Positions 22,451-34,672 are shown, counted from the first letter of the stretch. The stretch: DNA of 64,000 nucleotides from Crossaster papposus (GCA_037893245.1 JBAIAA010000096.1:620001-684000); one strand, 5' to 3'. The notes: generated by a model from the letters alone, not told the origin. Numbers and translations: made by a program.

Positions 22451-23278
22451 GACTGGGCGCGAATAATTCGCAGCGCGATGTGACGAAATAATTCGTTGCG
22501 AAAATGGCGTATATACTTTTTGCGAATCGTTTGATGCAAAGTCAACCATCTTTCAGTGTTTACAAGAAATGTTTATGAGAAATTTCTACGAATTTAAATG
22601 TGATTGTTTCAGTGTGATGGAAGTGAAGAACAAAATTGTCAGTAATGGTAAAATGAATGAACAACCACAATTAAATGCGTGAAATGTTCGTGCAAAGATA
22701 TTGCGCCGATCATTATTTTGTCGTCTGCTACGCGTACTTAAACTTTTGCTTTGCGTTTTTGGTTCGGTTCACCTGCGACTTCGGAATCAGCAAGAAGTAA
22801 ATAGAAATGAAGGGAATAGAAGTATCCTAACTTTGTATTGGTTCATATCAAATGACTGATTGAATTTCTGAAGAACAACAGACATCAGAATGTGGCTGGA
22901 GTACTCGCAGTAGCCTAAAATCCCCTTAATCCTAAGACGAAGAACAAACTGAATCCAGGAATTCGAAAAGGCCCTAAAAGTGCGCCCTCATGTAGTACGG
23001 CCATGGTAGATAATAGTTAATAATGCGATTTGATTGGTTGTCGACTTTGCGAATGTTCGCTAGAGTTGAACATTGCTCAACTGGGGCGAAACTGCCTGCG
23101 AAGCGAAAATTTTTCGCATCCGGGGCGATATTTCGCTGCGAAGTTCGCAGCAAAGCATTTGCGAACAGGATGATGACGTAAAATTCGCTTCGCACACGCA
23201 TTCGCATGAAGTATGAACCGGCCTTTACGTAGCCTTGGTCAAGGCGTTCATCGTTACCCGTCCGTACGTACGTACGTA

Positions 23279-24826
23279 CAGCGCAGCGGTAATCGGAGCT
23301 CAAACAACGACCTCACGCGGCCACTATTATATGCAAATTAACTGAGGATACTCGAACGCCTTGGATTAATGGGTTTTGGGGGCGGTGCTCATTATGCTAA
23401 TAGATTAAGCTGACCTTTATAGTCGTTTTCTTATTGGTCGATCGTTGCGTAGAAACTGCATAATTTGAGCTAGCGGTGAAAGGTCATAGCTAGCTCGCAA
23501 GTGTTTACGAACACCGCGCCATCGTTGACATATTATATCGGAGAAAGTTGAGTGATTTTTACGAAGGCTTGTAGGAATTACACATGAAGATTTGAACTGT
23601 CTTGCTTGATTCGTGAGCGTCGCAGTTATTTTCGCTCGTTTTGCTGGGTATTTTCTTGAATGTTGACAATGTTATGGTAACAACTAGTTGTGTTTATAGC
23701 TGCTTATAGTTTTGAGTTTTTAACCGCGGTGACTGGACTCGGATCCGGAAAGGACGCGACTCTATTGAAACGTGTCGAACTCGGCCCTACATTATATCGC
23801 ACGCATCTAATCCAGCTGATCTTAAAACCGTGGCTCGGTAAAACTCTGATAATTAAATGCCTTGCCGGCTGAATTTTGCCAAGAAACTAATCTAAGGAGT
23901 TATTGAGGATATAAGACACTTGTCCCTGTTTAAATTACGATATTGCGATCACTTTGAAGGTTGGTTCTGCAGCCGTAAACACGCCCCCTCCCCACAGCGT
24001 TGGACCATGCTTGGGCCAGGGGCGGAGGGGGGCCCTTCGAGGCTGTGATTGCGAAACGCTGTGGTACCGTCCATTCTCAAAATAGGGGGGAACAATTTTC
24101 TCACTCGAAAAATAAAGAGTTTTTGGCATCCAATCTTAACATCTTGTCTTTTGTAGTTGTACAAGGTTGTTATTTACCTTAATGTTTATCATCCAATGAC
24201 AAAAATTGTATTGAAAATGAAAAAAGCAGTCGAAAAAATTAAGCGTTGACGTACCGTTGATGCGCGTGGAGATTGTGCACAAATACTCAAACGACGTTAA
24301 CAAATACCTCCCCTAAAAAGGGCAATAATAATCGATAAATTGTGAAAAATCGTGCTTCGACCCCACTCATTTTTTTCCATGGATACGTTAAAAAAGGATA
24401 TAGCAGTGATATATTGAATTTTTTTTAAAATCTGCCTGTGACCCCCTTGCGTTTTATCGTGTTGTTTTCGAACGAAACTGGCCGAAAATGACATCTCCCC
24501 AAACAAATTCCGTGTAGATCGTGCCTGTGTACCTGGCTTTGCGGACGTTGTATGAATCACTGAATTCGGGGAGCGATGCACGGAGCAAATTTGTACGTGT
24601 TTCAATGGTGCGCTTCGAGGTAGCGATCTATACGTATTTACTGTGTGAGATGTGCAGCTCATGAGCGTGGAAGAATAAATGAGATACATTTCAACGTTGG
24701 TGGCGCACTTTGTTGGAATATAGGAAAAACATAAGATTTCAAAATCCATTGATCCAAGGCGAAAAAGTAGCCTCAGTTGATTTGCATAAATAGTGGCCGT
24801 ATGATATGAGGTCGCTGTTCGCGCTG
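23279..24826. mobile_element. 1.5-kb TA-flanked inverted-repeat element
   Basis: CAGCGC ends with TA on both sides (23277-23278, 24827-24828). Further in, CCTCACGCGGCCACTATTAT at 23311 pairs with the complement of the right side (CGGCCACTATTTATGCAAAT). Removing it joins the left end of the 10.8-kb element to its subterminal ATTAGCCTCTGTCATGA block as at the right end. A 181-codon minus-strand open frame at 24297-24842 runs across its edge and is not recognised as a gene. Confidence 0.6.
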
Positions 24827-25470
24827 TATTAGCCTCTGTCATGACCTTTCTAAAAGGTCAACGCGCGGAAAATTGTCAAAATGGCGGCGCTTACAACGGC
24901 AACCACGTGTGTCGTCGATGTCAGAACTTTATGGCTTACGACGGAGCTCTAAAGGCTGTGGCTATTTCGGAAGAATAAACGGTAGGCATAAGGCTGGATG
25001 TCATCCAAAACCGTAAAATTACGAAAGAAAGAGAAACAGTGACTGAAAAAATGGTCAGTTTGTGGAAGTGTGCTGCGCTATACATACGTACGTGCTGTAC
25101 TTTGACGTTTACATTGTTTATAAACAGTTAAAGATGGACTACAACGGAATAATGATAAAGGCTGTGTTGCTGTTTTTGTTCGAGAAATGTATAATGATTA
25201 CTAATATATCATTAGTATTCAATAAAACTTGTTCCTTCATGCAAAAAAAAACCAAAATTGATCGGCGTTCTACGACCCAGAAAAACTCAGTTTCAGCAAA
25301 AGCCCTTAACTCATGAATAATTCATACTTTGTGTGTGACGTACTACCCATGACGATTTACTCGGGTCGATCGTGTGCGTGCATTTTTACCGTACAATGCA
25401 ATGCGGAATAACAGCGGACAAGCTAGGCTATATTTTGGTACAACTATTTTCGACCGAAAAACAGCGAAAA

Positions 25471-25515
25471 ATGTCCGATAGCAGCGAGTATTGGGAAGAC
25501 CACAGTATAGAGTGA
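25471..25515 (+). pseudogene. Possible acidic first exon (P2X7-like partner)
   Basis: ATG at 25471 opens MSDSSEYWEDHS, similar in style to the MTESDDSWEQHS start of the P2X7-like protein in the inner element, and it reads inward from the opposite end of the outer element as expected. The frame stops after 14 codons and no downstream P2X7 motif was found. Weak. Confidence 0.25.
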
Positions 25516-26491
25516 AGCCCCCAACGTTACGTTTCAACTTCAAGAGCCCTTGCGACTCAGCACCTGCTGATGACTCTGCGGCCACGGCAGACCCGGCGGT
25601 TGCCGATGACTCGGCCGACGTAAACGCAGTAGGCCTGGTGGTACATGTAGTATCCTCGATCATCCTATTTCTGCGCACATAAGGGTTTGCAACCGAGTAG
25701 CTTAAAACTAAAAGAGCAACCACTCTTTTCATCAACAAAACTTATATTGTTGGCTTACGATCTTCCACCATGCCGATTAACAAAGCAAAATTATCTTTAT
25801 TTGTAGCGACAAGCGGGGAATTCCAAAGCGTGCAGTTTTGGCGTTCAGAAAAAAATCCTGCCTAAATCTGCGCAGTGGGGCGCTTCATGGAAAATCTACA
25901 GTGTCCGGGCCATGCAACTCAAGAACAACATTTTTTACTCCTTGATTTTGGAAAATATATTAGCTTGAACATTTTTAACATAATTATTTTCTTTTTTTTC
26001 AATGCCAGTACACTTTTCGTAATTTCAAGATTAATTCGACATAATGGTTGAATTCTCAAAAGATTATTGTTAAAGACCTACAATAACGGTTTTTATATGT
26101 TATTGTGTTCAGTATATAATAAACTACATATTTATTCCAAAACAATGTTTGTTATGCGTATACATTTTGTGTTATTTTGCGATAAATTCTGGACGGTTTT
26201 TGTCGAGTTATTGAAAACTTTCCACAAATTGACCGCTGGCGGCGCTGTTGAGAAACGAACAATGTCTGACGTACTACGTAGTACTACCAGAGAAAACTAA
26301 TAAAACTGGTACCCGTTTGACGGCTGGTTTCGGTTATGCATGTCTACACATAAATGCACGTACGCACCCGTACGGGTGCGTGCGTACCCCCATGACCGAT
26401 CGCGTTAGCTAGCTGCATTCGTGCTTTTGCTAACGAGGTGGACGCTTTGTACTCGTCAAGTTTATAATTTTGTCTCCATGCTTTAACAAAA

Positions 26492-28174
26492 ATGCCTAAA
26501 TCCTGTGTGGTTGGTGGTTAATTTGTACACGAAATTCTGCCAAAGAACTGAAATTGCGATTTTTTGAATTCCCGAAGAATGAGACCGTTCGGCGACAGTG
26601 GATCAAGTTTGTTGAGACGACGCGGTCAGACTTCTGTGTATCAAAATGGAGTCTCGTCTGTGGCGAGCATTTCAGTGCCGATTGTCAGGACCCGCAGTCC
26701 AAAATGAAAGCCACCGTCTGCGGAAGGATGCTGTGCCGTCGCTGAAATCTCCAAATTTGCCAAATTCTTCTCCAGTGTCAAAAACGCCACAAAATAAGCA
26801 GTCGAGTGATGCATTCACCAAAAGAGAGAGATGTCGGGTGAGTGAAAACCGAAGACCGTGAAAACCTACCTTCCTATCTAGTCTAGTCTGAAACAGGCCT
26901 ACAAATGTATTTACTAAACACTATTCTGTGTCGCTGCAAGCATCAAATTTGAAAAGTTTGAGTTGTTTACAAATATCATTTTTGAACATAAAACGTTATA
27001 ACTTATAAGGTTAATAAAGAAATATAGAAATTAAAATTCAACTTGAAAGTAATAATTGTAAGAACAAAATATTAAACTTTTGAGCATCCACTTTTTAAAC
27101 AGCGTGTTGTTTCATTCTCCAATTTGTTGTATCTCTTTAACACAGATTCTGAAGGATGCATTTACTGAATACGACATGAAGTATGGTTCAAAATTAGAAA
27201 CGCCCTCCTCCACTCAATGTGCTTGCACCAAGAGTTCTACTTCCACCAAGAAGGTATTTGAGTGGGGCTTGATATTACATTTGGTAACATACCTTCAATA
27301 AACACAATCGTAATTTTAAATTTACATGAACACATGTACATGTATTGAATTTGTTAGATCGCATACGTACGTACTACACGTACATATTGTTACAACTTCC
27401 CCCTGATTTGTTTATAACCCTAACTCCCTGGGGTGTGTTCAAAATCATATTGATTTTGTAGGATTTTGGAGGGTTAGTGTTAATAAGACTTATTACCGTA
27501 ATATGGAAATAAAAGAAGACATAAAATGGAATGTTAAAGCATGTCTCCATAAGGTTGTAGTGTACACAAATTTGATGCAAATGAATGATGCTTACGGATA
27601 TATGTACACATAACTGTATTTGTCATTTATTTATATAGACTTGTCAACAAGATGATGGGCATATCAGTGGTGCTGCCGAAGCAACATCTGTACAGGAGAT
27701 GCCGCCACCAATTACAAAACAGGTACATGTGTATTTTCAATATTTATTTGTTTATTTATTATTTAATCTATACTCTGCCACAAAAACAAATAAAAAAACA
27801 AAGTTTGAGTTCTTCTTTAAATCTGGCACACAGTTTATTCCAATCGACGTTCTGAGACATTATAGCATTACTTCTCTAATTTTTTCATTGTAGTGTATGC
27901 AGAACAAATCTTCCTCAAAGCGGTTGTTTTGTGTCAGCGTGGGGATAAAACAACCAGAAAGGAGTACCCTCAACTGTTCTGTGATCCTGGCACACTGACC
28001 AGTACCATGAGCCAGTCACGACCTAAGAAGGAGGATGCTGTGCAGCAGTTTGTTTCACGCTTCAAGGCACCGACAAATCCTGTAGGTCGGCCACTACAAA
28101 CTGACACCAATAAGGGCTCTAAACGGAAGAAACCTAGTAAGGACTCTAACAAGAAAATTAAGGGTAACAAATAA
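26492..28174 (+). pseudogene. THAP-domain gene, frameshifted
   Basis: ATG at 26492 begins MPKSCVVGG, the usual THAP start; an extra TAATT at 26519-26523 breaks the frame, after which CTRNSAKELKLRFFEFPKNE, a conserved tryptophan and VCGEHF complete the C2CH zinc-binding, DNA-binding domain. A second frame shift follows near 26715. Candidate later exons are 27146-27253, 27639-27722 and from 27894, all with GT-AG borders and phase 0, but the last is open for long only in another frame (to the stop at 28174; MSQSRPKKEDAVQQFVSRFK). In Kolobok transposons THAP is the N-terminal domain of the transposase; the catalytic part is missing here. Confidence 0.6.
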
Positions 28175-28199
28175 GTACATGTAGTTGGGTACGATGTAG

Positions 28200-29021
28200 T
28201 CCACAAACGAAGTGTTATAAAAGTTCATTCCGGTTTTGTTTATTTTAAAGACTAGACATGGTAACAAGTGAGTATTTAGTCCACAACAGATCGAGAAAAA
28301 CCAAAAAAAAAAATTCGGGTCATTTCACAAACCTTAAAGTAGAATACACCATTTGCAGATATCAACAACATTTATTAGAAATGTCTTACTTATTTGAAAG
28401 TAAATAATGATTCTGGGCATCCAACAAAATTAAATTAAAAAAAAAACCAGAACATAATAATCACTGCCTGAGAACGCCGTTTTTCTTGCTTTTTCCAGCA
28501 TCCATGATTGTAAAACGATATTTACTATAAAATACAACCCTACAAATCCACGCAAATGGTTTATCCGAAGGTTCAAACAAATTACAAGGTTCCCAGTCGT
28601 TAAAGGTATGTTACACATTTGCATATATCAAAAATATTTACTACCCAATTATTAAGAAATATCTTACTTATTATTTGAAAGTAAATAATGATTATAGGCA
28701 TCCAGCAAAATGATTGCGCTAGATAGTAGATATCCTGTAATAATTCCGAAAAATAGAATTGTATAACAAATTTTTGTTCATGCTTTTCTCGGCATCCATG
28801 ATTGTTAAAGCGATATTTACTATATAATACAACCCCCAAAATCTACCCATTCATGATGCAATTACCAATGGTGTATCCTACCTTTAACTAAAATTCATAA
28901 TAAGGAAAGGACAATATAATTATTTTAAAGTTGGGTTGTACATATATGTAAAATAAAGACCGTTTAACTTGGAAAGCGAATTTCCCCTAAAGCAATTTTC
29001 TTGTGTCATTTATTTGAGTAA
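28200..29021. other. Central region of the inner element, no gene
   Basis: AT-rich. Two similar stretches (about 28360-28560 and 28600-28830) share blocks such as TTGAAAGTAAATAATGATT and CGATATTTACTATA, so it is a degenerate duplication of about 240 bp. No coding sequence recognised. Confidence 0.5.
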
Positions 29022-29959
29022 CTAATCAAGGGGTGGGTATTTAAAACCTTTGTACTGGCCATCTGGATTGGGGTAGGTCCTACGAATAGTATCCATCACA
29101 CAAGATGGAAGCGGTACTCGGTTGAAACGGCCCAGGTATCCCCAACACCATCTCACTACTTGTCGATAAGCAACATGGCGAAACTTTCTGAAATGAAAAG
29201 AATGCAGATTGCTAATGTTATCAAGTTTAATACTTATGTACAGATAAATGTTTTTATTATCAAATTCTTTGGACAAGGATGCCCAACAATGTTTCTGAAT
29301 TGTACACCTTCCACATGTACACCTGTTGATGATAAGATACACCATGTAAGGATTGGAAAACGTTGACAAAATGAACATATAAAATGATATATAGCCAGCG
29401 TAATTGCAACTGACTTTCAAAATACACGTACATAAAACTAAAGCATGACAACTTTCTTTATCATCAACCATGCATGGATTTGATAAGTCAATGGGCCGCC
29501 ATATAGGGCCGCCGTATAAGCACCGGTACGGCAGATTGCAGCCCCGCACAAGACACTGACAAAAATGAGAAACTCAACACGGCAAATGTGCAAAACATGT
29601 TCGTCATTTTTTGTAAAGAAACGATCTACTGGAAACGGCATTTAACATATATGAAATTGATATTTGTATCGACATCGCAGTTCTTACCAATCTGTATTTA
29701 GAAGACAGTTTGGGTCGCCTTCGTTGTCCATTTCTGGGGCGACTTCGTCCGGTCCTACGACGGGCTCGTACCGATACGGCTCCACACCGCGGATTCCGTT
29801 GTGGACCTCCTCACCCTCTGACTCGTTATCGTCTTCTCCGTCTTCTTCATATGACGAAGAACCAGCCAAACTGCTGTCTGAACTAGAATCACTTTCACGT
29901 GAATACAATTCTTCCTCATCGAAGCTGTGTTGTTCCCAAGAATCATCACTTTCGGTCAT
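29022..29959 (-). pseudogene. P2X7-like intracellular-domain gene, core missing
   Basis: Exon 1 (29959-29688) starts MTESDDSWEQHSFDEEE, is strongly acidic and ends YRYEP...LLNTDW at a GTAAG donor. Exon 2 begins at 29322 and re-forms the tryptophan, then reads CTCGRC. The last exon (29187-29022) reads KFRHVAYRQVVRWCWGYLG...VPLPSC...YPNPDGQYKGF and a stop. NTDWCxCGxC and the AYRQ...W...G...PSC...YP block define the zinc-binding cytoplasmic domain of the P2X7 receptor, found in many invertebrates as free-standing proteins. The cysteine-rich middle (about 40-50 residues, with CC and CI..H motifs) is not found, so the copy is probably truncated. It converges with the THAP gene of the same element. 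Confidence 0.65.
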
Positions 29960-30312
29960 CTTAAAACTAAATTCACGCGAAAATACACCCCCGTATTGAA
30001 GGAAAGTCGTATTACCGTACGTCTATACAATGCGCGTGGGTCGTGGTGTTGTTGCGTGCAGCTTTCTCGCTGATCAACGGTCACACGTCACCGAATTCGC
30101 TATTCATTAGATGCTAATGAGCTTTGACGTCACGCTCCTTTTTACAAAAGCAGCATTGACTCGCGCAAAAAAGGGCTACAAAAATGCTATTTTTCTCGGA
30201 AACACGTGCGTAAAAAAATATATATTGACACATTCCCGTTTTATTAGACATCGCTCTTCTGAATAGGACTTCAATATAAGAAAATTCGAAAACCGTTATT
30301 GTAGGTCTTTAA

Positions 30313-31359
30313 TTTTGTTTTTACAAAAAGGCATATATTTAAAATTCACATCAAATGTATACATATTTACCTATTTAATATATATGTAGACCCCAGTTTG
30401 TATTGTTATCATTGAAGAAATGTATTAATAAAGTTGGAAATGTACATTAATATTAAAATAATTAATTCAATTTTTGTTACTTTAAATATAGTAGGATTAG
30501 CTCTACACGAGTGTTCATGAATCATACTCTCAGTCAAACTTAAACTAAATTACTGCCGTGCTCTGAATTCATACTAAAATGGCTTTTTATGTTCTTTAGG
30601 CAATACAAAATAGTTTTACATACAAATCGTCACCTCAGACGTTCAAAGCCTCTCGTTCTAATATTAATAATCTTTGTGATAATGGTTTATACAAGGTACA
30701 CCCAGGACCAAGTTGTGCGTTGTATTGTTCATTTCAAGTAGCAATTGGTTCACTGAGGTTTTTAGAAGGGTGCATCAATAAACTGAATTAAATACAAATA
30801 CAAATAAACCTATTAATATTTAAATGCCTTAATAAATTGACCCCTTCTTAGATTTGGTATCCTGAATTATCTTGATAGATCTATGTCATATATGTCATAT
30901 ATTGATCATCCCAATCAACAGAAAAAATTGTTAAGATGTCAGATTTTAATAGGTATGACAGAAGAAAATTCCAAAATAATATAAGAAACATGTCTTCTTT
31001 GTTGCACCGCAAGTCTTAAACCCCCTTAAAAAAAATTAATGAATTATATAGGACACGGTAGCTATAATACTGACGACAGAGGGCGAATAACAAAGTTTAC
31101 CGTGCGGTCATCTTTTCGACTTCTGCAGGCCCGAAAGCCTCTACCAACAATTGTACCTAGTAAATTAGCTGTAAAAAGCAGATTTTTTTCAATTTTTGCC
31201 CGACTTACCGTTAAAGCATTCACTTTACATAATTTTTCGGTGGTTGTGAAAGTTTATGCATCAAAGAATACGATCCTAGTGACGGTACATCATTGTTAAG
31301 ACGCGCGCGTTGCCAAATGGAAATTAAAGGCGAGTGCGCAGAAATAGGACCGCGCAGAT
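30313..31359. other. Right part of the outer TTAA element, no gene recognised
   Basis: AT-rich with short open frames only. If the outer element's THAP gene had further exons, they would lie here on the minus strand; none was identified. Confidence 0.35.
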
Positions 31360-31683
31360 TTAGGGGGTACTACGAATTCTCTCGATGTTTGGCGCTTTCA
31401 ATGTGGGGATCGATCCAGGCTTCAAACGAAACTTTGTTGTCAATCCCAGTGATTTTTTCAAAGCACTTGAAGGTTCAACACAGTCCTCTGAAAAATGTGC
31501 TGAACAAATCAAAGGCCTACTTCTTGACGAGAACTCGGAGAAGGTGAAATCCTTTCGTGTAATATTTACGAACTTCACCCATTCCTTTGATAACGCAGGA
31601 TCCCGCGGAAATTGCACAAAATGAATCTCTGGATTCTTCGAACAATTTCTCGTGCATCCACCAACAACACATGAAGTTGGCAT
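31360..31683 (-). CDS. THAP-domain exon of the outer element
   Basis: ATG at 31683 begins MPTSCVVGGCTRNCSKNPEI and continues through a complete THAP domain: Cys-x4-Cys near the start, the conserved tryptophan in EWVKFVNITRKDF, then CSAHFSEDC and the closing LKPGSIPTLKAPN. THAP domains bind DNA through this C2CH zinc site. The frame is open for 107 codons to a stop at 31360. In Kolobok elements this is the N-terminal part of the transposase; no catalytic exon follows, so it is an isolated exon or a short protein. It is about 60 percent similar in style to the broken THAP exon at 26492. Confidence 0.7.
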   Translation of the reverse strand: MPTSCVVGGCTRNCSKNPEIHFVQFPRDPALSKEWVKFVNITRKDFTFSEFSSRSRPLICSAHFSEDCVEPSSALKKSLGLTTKFRLKPGSIPTLKAPNIERIRSTP

Positions 31684-32283
31684 TATTGTAGCTGATAGTG
31701 ATACACTATAAAAAAAAGATTCGTAAAAACTTCATGCCTCTGCATGAAAACGCATACATAATACACACGGAATAACATGGCGTCTTTTGTTTACTCTCGG
31801 TTGCTCATGGGTAGTACGTCATCGCTTTTCGCTGGTTTACAAGTCCGCTGGTACTATATCGTGGATTTCATTGTGGTTTTCAGTGGATCTTTGCCGGGAA
31901 CCAGTACAGGGCGGGAAATTTCAAAATCGAAGAATCGAGGTCTAATTTTTTCGGTCAAATTGCAACAAAATTATTTAGAGAAAAACATGACCGTAACAAT
32001 AAAGTGTTACCTGAACACAACATAAACAAGGTCCGATAATAAATTTAATGTGTGAGTTTTCGTTGTAGTCCATCTTTAATGTTGGGCCGACTTTCCTCAT
32101 GCAATGTTGCCAAACTTCTTTGTTGACAAACTGCAAATCCATTGTACCTTTACCATGTTAATGTTATTAATGATTGCTATTTACCTTCTGTTAACAATTT
32201 AGGTGTAAACTTAGTCCGAAAAAAACCCAAAACGTTGGCGTCCAGAAATTTGGCACACAATCGACCGAGTGTTCCCTAATAAG

Positions 32284-33347
32284 CAGTGTTGTAGTCGAGT
32301 CACCTATGTCGAGTCCGAGTCCGAGTCCCGAGTCACTTGGTCCGAGTCCGAGTCACGAGTCACTTGGTTCGAGTCCGAGTCCGAGTCACGAGTCACAAGT
32401 CACTTGTTTAAATAATTAAATAGTTAAAATATTTCAACCAGTTCACTTTGATGACTGGATCACTATTGATCGCAAATTATGTCGTAAAATAAGAATTGGA
32501 AATGACAAAATAAAACACATTTAATTTAAACAAAGTTCGTGCCTGCAGTTAAATTGTTGTAGCGACTAGCGAACTGATGTGACTTGGCCAAGCATGTGTG
32601 GTGGATATGGTTGCCTGTGTCGACATGTGTGAAAACTGGTGCAAACAACACACAGCCATCTCAGTGCAATATACAGGCGGCGTTTTTACAGGTACCAGAC
32701 ATGCCAGACTATGGTCAGCTTCGGTTGCGTCTACGGCTAGATCAGCGCATAAGCCGCCTATGTTTTAACATTAAAAAGAGGTAGCGATATAGCCGCGGCC
32801 AGCTAAAGCCGTCATTCGGATTCCGGAGACGAATTCTTATTTTCCTGGTAATATGCATCAAGCAGGGGCTATGACAGAATACCAGCGTTAATATTGGTGT
32901 CGTGCACAATAATGCTTTTACAGAAATATATCCCAGTGTTATTATGCGAATTGAACATAGTCATGTACATGTACGTGTGCTGTACACTACATGGCCATAG
33001 CAACACAGTAATCACGAACACTATTACTTGCAACATCAGTGTAACTGCTTATTTCGTGTGCTAAACGTTAATATTCCTCCATGTGCATGACGATCGGATC
33101 ATTGGAAATGTTTTTAATATTTACAAAAATCTAAAAAAGTTATTGTTAGTAAAAAAGGTATTGTTGGTAAAAAAACGTGACTCGAGTCACGAGTCCTCGA
33201 GGTCAAGTCCGAGTCGTGGTACTGTAGTCGAGTCCGAGTCCGAGTCCGAGTCTTTTGCCGACGTGACTCGAGTCAAGTCCGAGTCACCAAAATTGTGACT
33301 CGAGACGGACTCGAGTCCGAGTCCTGGACTCGAGTCATACAACTCTG
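32284..33347. mobile_element. hAT-type MITE rich in CGAGTC repeats
   Basis: Ends CAGTGTTGTAGTCGAGTC and the complement of CAGAGTTGTATGACTCGAGT. The 8-bp duplication CTAATAAG is exact on both sides (32276-32283, 33348-33355). CAG ends with 8-bp duplication are the hAT pattern. Both ends hold dense CGAGTC/GAGTCAC repeats (32300-32405 and 33178-33340), likely transposase sites. The 770-bp middle is AT-rich without a gene. Confidence 0.85.
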
Positions 33348-33355
33348 CTAATAAG

Positions 33356-34047
33356 TCGTGGCGCTATTCTTGGGAAATCCAAGTTTAATATTTACGAACT
33401 TCTTTTAATAGTAAATGTCATTTATGACCTATGTGAGGTTTCAGTCAATAAAAGGGTGAAAGATACTAGATTTCACAGGCGTCTACATTTTATAATGTGA
33501 CAGTATATTTAAAACTGGTTGGTTTTTAAATTAACATTGCAGGATCAGGAATGTTGAGGTTTAACGTCCATATAGTAATTATGTTAACAAAGTGCTTGTA
33601 TGTAAAGCCCCAAATTTACATTTGATGTCAAAAAAAAATTAAAAATGCAAAAAGAATATTGCTTGTACGAATTGGCCCCAGAATTATTTTTACTGTACGG
33701 CATTCAAATAATATGGCATTCCAATAAAGCTTCAGTTCAGTGCCACTGAAAAAATAATATAACCTAACCGGTTTTCTAAGGAGCATAATACACGGCGGGT
33801 CTTTTCAAGTGCAGGAAAGCAAATCTAGTTTTATGATTGGCCATTTTGTATTAAGTATTTCCCCGCAATTCACTAACTATCTGTTGTCCTTCCTCCATGG
33901 TTTAGCTAATTACGTTAGTCTTACGCGAGAGCTCGGAAGCCATATTGACAAATTTCCGCAAAACGCCCTCTTCGGTTAATTTTCGTCATTTCATGACAGA
34001 GGCTAATGGCGCAAGCTAGCACGACGAACTCGCCTTGACCAAGGCTA
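33356..34047. other. Right part of the 9-bp-TSD element
   Basis: No gene. Ends in the terminal inverted repeat at 34031-34047; the stretch 33960-34016 is similar, inverted, to 24829-24890. Confidence 0.55.
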
Positions 34048-34056
34048 GCCTTTACG

Positions 34057-34339
34057 CAGTTCGGCAGCTAGTCTAGTTGTGCTCAACAAGACAGTTATAG
34101 GTAGGTGTGAAAAAGAGCTTCGTCTCCGTTTATGCTTCGTTCATGCAGTAATTCGTCAATGGTAATGGAGCCACAGTAGAGCCTAGCTTGGGCTTGGAAA
34201 ACGGCCAGAGTCAGAACGCTGGGAGCGCTCCTTGTTGCATGTCGACTTTGTACTTCCGTGTTGCTTCGAGGACTGTAAGGACCAGTATTAACAAAAAGTG
34301 AGCAAAGATATTATTATTGGTCAATTTGAAAGAATTGTG
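34057..34339 (+). repeat. 5' flank of TRIM copy B
   Basis: Aligns with about 47800-48370 (before copy C) and 63780-63975 (before the next copy), for example TTCCGTGTTGCTTCGAGGA and ACAAAAAGTGAGCAAAG. It includes a partial copy of the GGCCGTTTTCC-type MITE (to 34205). No coding sequence. Confidence 0.75.
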
Positions 34340-34672
34340 GGAGTAACTATAGAATGCAGGGCCACCCGCGAACACCTTTTTTTTCCGGTTGGATGCGCTG
34401 TGGGTCGACCTGAAGTAACTTTAAATTCAGAGATGCCGTTACAGATATCATACAGTTTTGGGCGGATGTGCGTTGAAGTTCGATAAAATGTCTAAGTACA
34501 AAAAAACTTCACCAGTGATTGCGGTGGACATATGAAGCGAATCGTATTTTACAAGTATAAGGTTATGCCTGGATGCAGTCAACAGAGGGCCGTATATAAA
34601 GCGAATTATATATATAGAAGTGACGGTTTCGGGTTGTCTGGGATGCGTGGATGCGTGGATGCGCGGATGGAT

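Larger units (their letters stand above)
20102..23224. mobile_element. 3.1-kb TTA-flanked inverted-repeat element
   Basis: Left end AGGCCCGTTCATACTTCATG and the complement of the right end AGGCCGGTTCATACTTCATG pair over about 28 bp. TTA lies on both sides (20099-20101, 23225-23227), as for PIF/Harbinger MITEs. No transposase is seen. It carries a second inverted-repeat element, which in turn holds a palindromic MITE. Its right edge was later used as the target of the 10.8-kb element. Confidence 0.75.
26074..30308 (+). mobile_element. Inner TTAA-flanked Kolobok-like element, THAP and P2X7-like exons
   Basis: AGACCTACAATAACGG at 26074 is the complement of the right end at 30293-30308, with TTAA on both sides (26070-26073, 30309-30312). 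It carries a broken THAP gene from the left end (plus) and a P2X7-like gene from the right end (minus), pointing at each other. Its ends share an AGA...ACAA.xACG pattern with the outer element, suggesting related but distinct families. No DDE transposase core was found. Confidence 0.8.
25132..32075 (-). mobile_element. Outer TTAA-flanked Kolobok-like element with THAP exon
   Basis: AGATGGACTACAACG at 25132 is the exact complement of the right end at 32061-32075, with TTAA on both sides (25128-25131, 32076-32079). TTAA duplication plus a THAP-domain gene is the Kolobok profile. Its THAP exon (31683-31360) reads inward from the right end. The second TTAA element (26074-30308) is nested in it. 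Its own length is about 2.7 kb, too short for a transposase, so it is non-autonomous now. Confidence 0.75.
23230..34047. mobile_element. 10.8-kb element with 9-bp target duplication (Mutator-like)
   Basis: TAGCCTTGGTCAAGGCG at 23230 is the exact complement of the right end at 34031-34047. GCCTTTACG stands on both sides (23221-23229, 34048-34056). Subterminal similarity continues (ATTAGCCTCTGTCATGA at 24829 and, inverted, near 34000). Nine-base duplication is the hallmark of Mutator-like elements, which is the best guess. Its own sequence is only about 1.2 kb; the rest is nested insertions. No own gene is seen. Confidence 0.75.

Noticed and set aside
23260-23280. CGTACGTACGTACGTA run as a regulatory site
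   Set aside because: Short simple repeat at the edge of the nested TA element; no further support.
24297-24842. 181-codon minus-strand frame
   Set aside because: Crosses the edge of a TA-flanked element, low-complexity composition, no domain recognised.
29684-29999. Serine-rich plus-strand frame of 111 codons at 29664-29999
   Set aside because: Antisense to the acidic first exon of the P2X7-like gene; the Glu/Asp-rich codons read as serine on the other strand.
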